From Myxococcales bacterium (GTDB taxonomy: Bacteria; Desulfobacterota_B; Binatia; UBA1149; SPBQ01): a stretch of 16,878 bases of DNA. The stretch spans positions 1 to 16,878 of the forward strand of contig SPBQ01000007.1 in the NCBI GenBank assembly GCA_004525875.1, read 5' to 3'. The notes beneath the pieces are model-generated. The model was not told where the DNA came from. It worked only from the letters and a program-made list of their open reading frames with translations, and ran no database searches. A program made the translations under genes and the position numbers. This document shows, in pieces, positions 16,443 to 16,878 of the stretch (position 1 is the first letter of the stretch; every line of letters starts with the position of its first letter).

Positions 16443-16510
16443 GGACCATGGTCTTAGCGCCGGGCGGCCGCTGGTAAAAGAGCACCCGTCTCGATAGCTA
16501 TGAACCATGG
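16439..16510. promoter_or_regulatory. Divergent intergenic region with repeated CCATGG palindromes
   Basis: Only 64 bp (16443-16506) separate the two divergent start codons, so both promoters must overlap or lie inside the genes. CCATGG occurs at 16439-16444, 16446-16451 and 16505-16510, each next to or over a start codon; the first two form the 13-bp symmetric sequence CCATGGACCATGG. ATAGCTAT at 16494-16501 is an 8-bp palindrome just before the plus-strand ATG. No convincing -35/-10 pair could be assigned on either strand. Confidence 0.3.
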
Positions 16511-16878
16511 AATTCAACTTCTCCGATGTTCACGAGGCGATCGCGCGGGCCATTCCCGAGCGTGAGGCTCTCGTCTTCCGCGACCGTCGCTTCACCTACG
16601 GACAAGTTGCCGAGCGCAGCCGACGTCTCGCCAACTATCTGCTCTCCCGCGGCGTCACGATCCAGCGCGAGCGGCGCGAGCTCGCAGGGCACGAGTCGGG
16701 CCAGGATCATCTGGCCCTCTATCTCTACAACGGCAATGAGTATCTCGAGGGAATGCTCGGCGCATTCAAGGCCCGCGCGGCCTCGCTCAACGTCAACTAC
16801 CGATACGTGGAGGAAGAGCTCCTCTATCTGTTCGAGGACTCGCGCGCGCGCGCGTTGATGTACCACTCGGTCTTCGCC
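16507..16878 (+). CDS. AMP-binding acyl-CoA synthetase (FadD-like), N-terminal part, truncated by window edge
   Basis: An open frame from ATG 16507 runs to the right edge without a stop (124 codons; family length is about 500-560). The start MEFNFSDVHEAIARAIPERE, then ALVFRDRRFTYGQVAERSRR, is the typical N-terminal subdomain of the ANL (adenylate-forming) superfamily. It is followed by LYLYNGNEYLEGMLGAFKAR and LNVNYRYVEEELLYLFEDS, which match fatty-acyl or steroid-type acyl-CoA synthetases. The AMP-binding P-loop and adenylation motifs lie beyond the window, so activity is inferred. It would activate a carboxylic acid to its CoA thioester at the cost of ATP. Chain length or substrate class cannot be told. 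The ribosome site is weak. It is divergent from the AttH-like gene. Confidence 0.87.
   Translation, partial: MEFNFSDVHEAIARAIPEREALVFRDRRFTYGQVAERSRRLANYLLSRGVTIQRERRELAGHESGQDHLALYLYNGNEYLEGMLGAFKARAASLNVNYRYVEEELLYLFEDSRARALMYHSVFA

Noticed and set aside
15351..16457. 368-codon plus-strand open frame opposite the AttH-like gene
   Set aside because: Val/Ala/Arg-rich antisense translation without motifs; the minus strand encodes a coherent two-domain protein.

Overview
The window is GC-rich bacterial DNA, densely coding, with short intergenic gaps and no rRNA, tRNA, CRISPR or insertion sequence that I can see. The cell envelope is Gram-negative: there are two inner-membrane RND pump subunits with lipoprotein adaptors and a secreted multi-haem protein. 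A secreted cytochrome with thrombospondin type 3 calcium repeats and a long threonine linker, next to Rieske-oxygenase and acyl-CoA genes, reminds me of deltaproteobacterial or Candidatus Binatota-type environmental genomes. That placement is an inference from style; no marker gene is present.

Layout, left to right. 1-516 (+) is the C-terminal half of a zinc-type (MDR) alcohol dehydrogenase. 669-5012 (+) is an adaptor/permease pair of an HAE-1 RND efflux pump. 5128-6315 (+) is a single-component-type Rieske non-haem iron oxygenase alpha subunit with no ATG, GTG or TTG at a sensible start. 6316-6402 is a convergent junction with two perfect hairpins. 10709-6403 (-) is a second HAE-1 adaptor/permease pair. 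10710-11028 is non-coding. 14351-11029 (-) is a large exported protein with a beta-propeller, a di-haem cytochrome c region, a TSP3 repeat, a Thr linker and a C-terminal beta domain, and its last ~60 residues are in a shifted frame. 15285-14506 (-) is an EcsC-family protein. 16442-15309 (-) is an AttH/CrtC-like (DUF7064/7065-type) protein. 16507 to the right edge (+) is the start of an acyl-CoA synthetase, divergent from the previous gene across 64 bp.

How they may work together. The two RND pairs converge on the centre of the window and flank the Rieske oxygenase. Neither has a TolC-type outer-membrane channel or a TetR/MarR regulator in view, so they probably share a channel encoded elsewhere. 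The alcohol dehydrogenase, Rieske oxygenase, AttH-like protein and acyl-CoA synthetase are all types often seen in catabolism of hydrophobic compounds such as lipids, sterols and aromatics. A combined oxidation-and-export locus is plausible but not proven. No defence system or clearly novel multi-gene system was found. The most unusual items are the multidomain cytochrome with its C-terminal frameshift and the start-codon problem of the Rieske gene.
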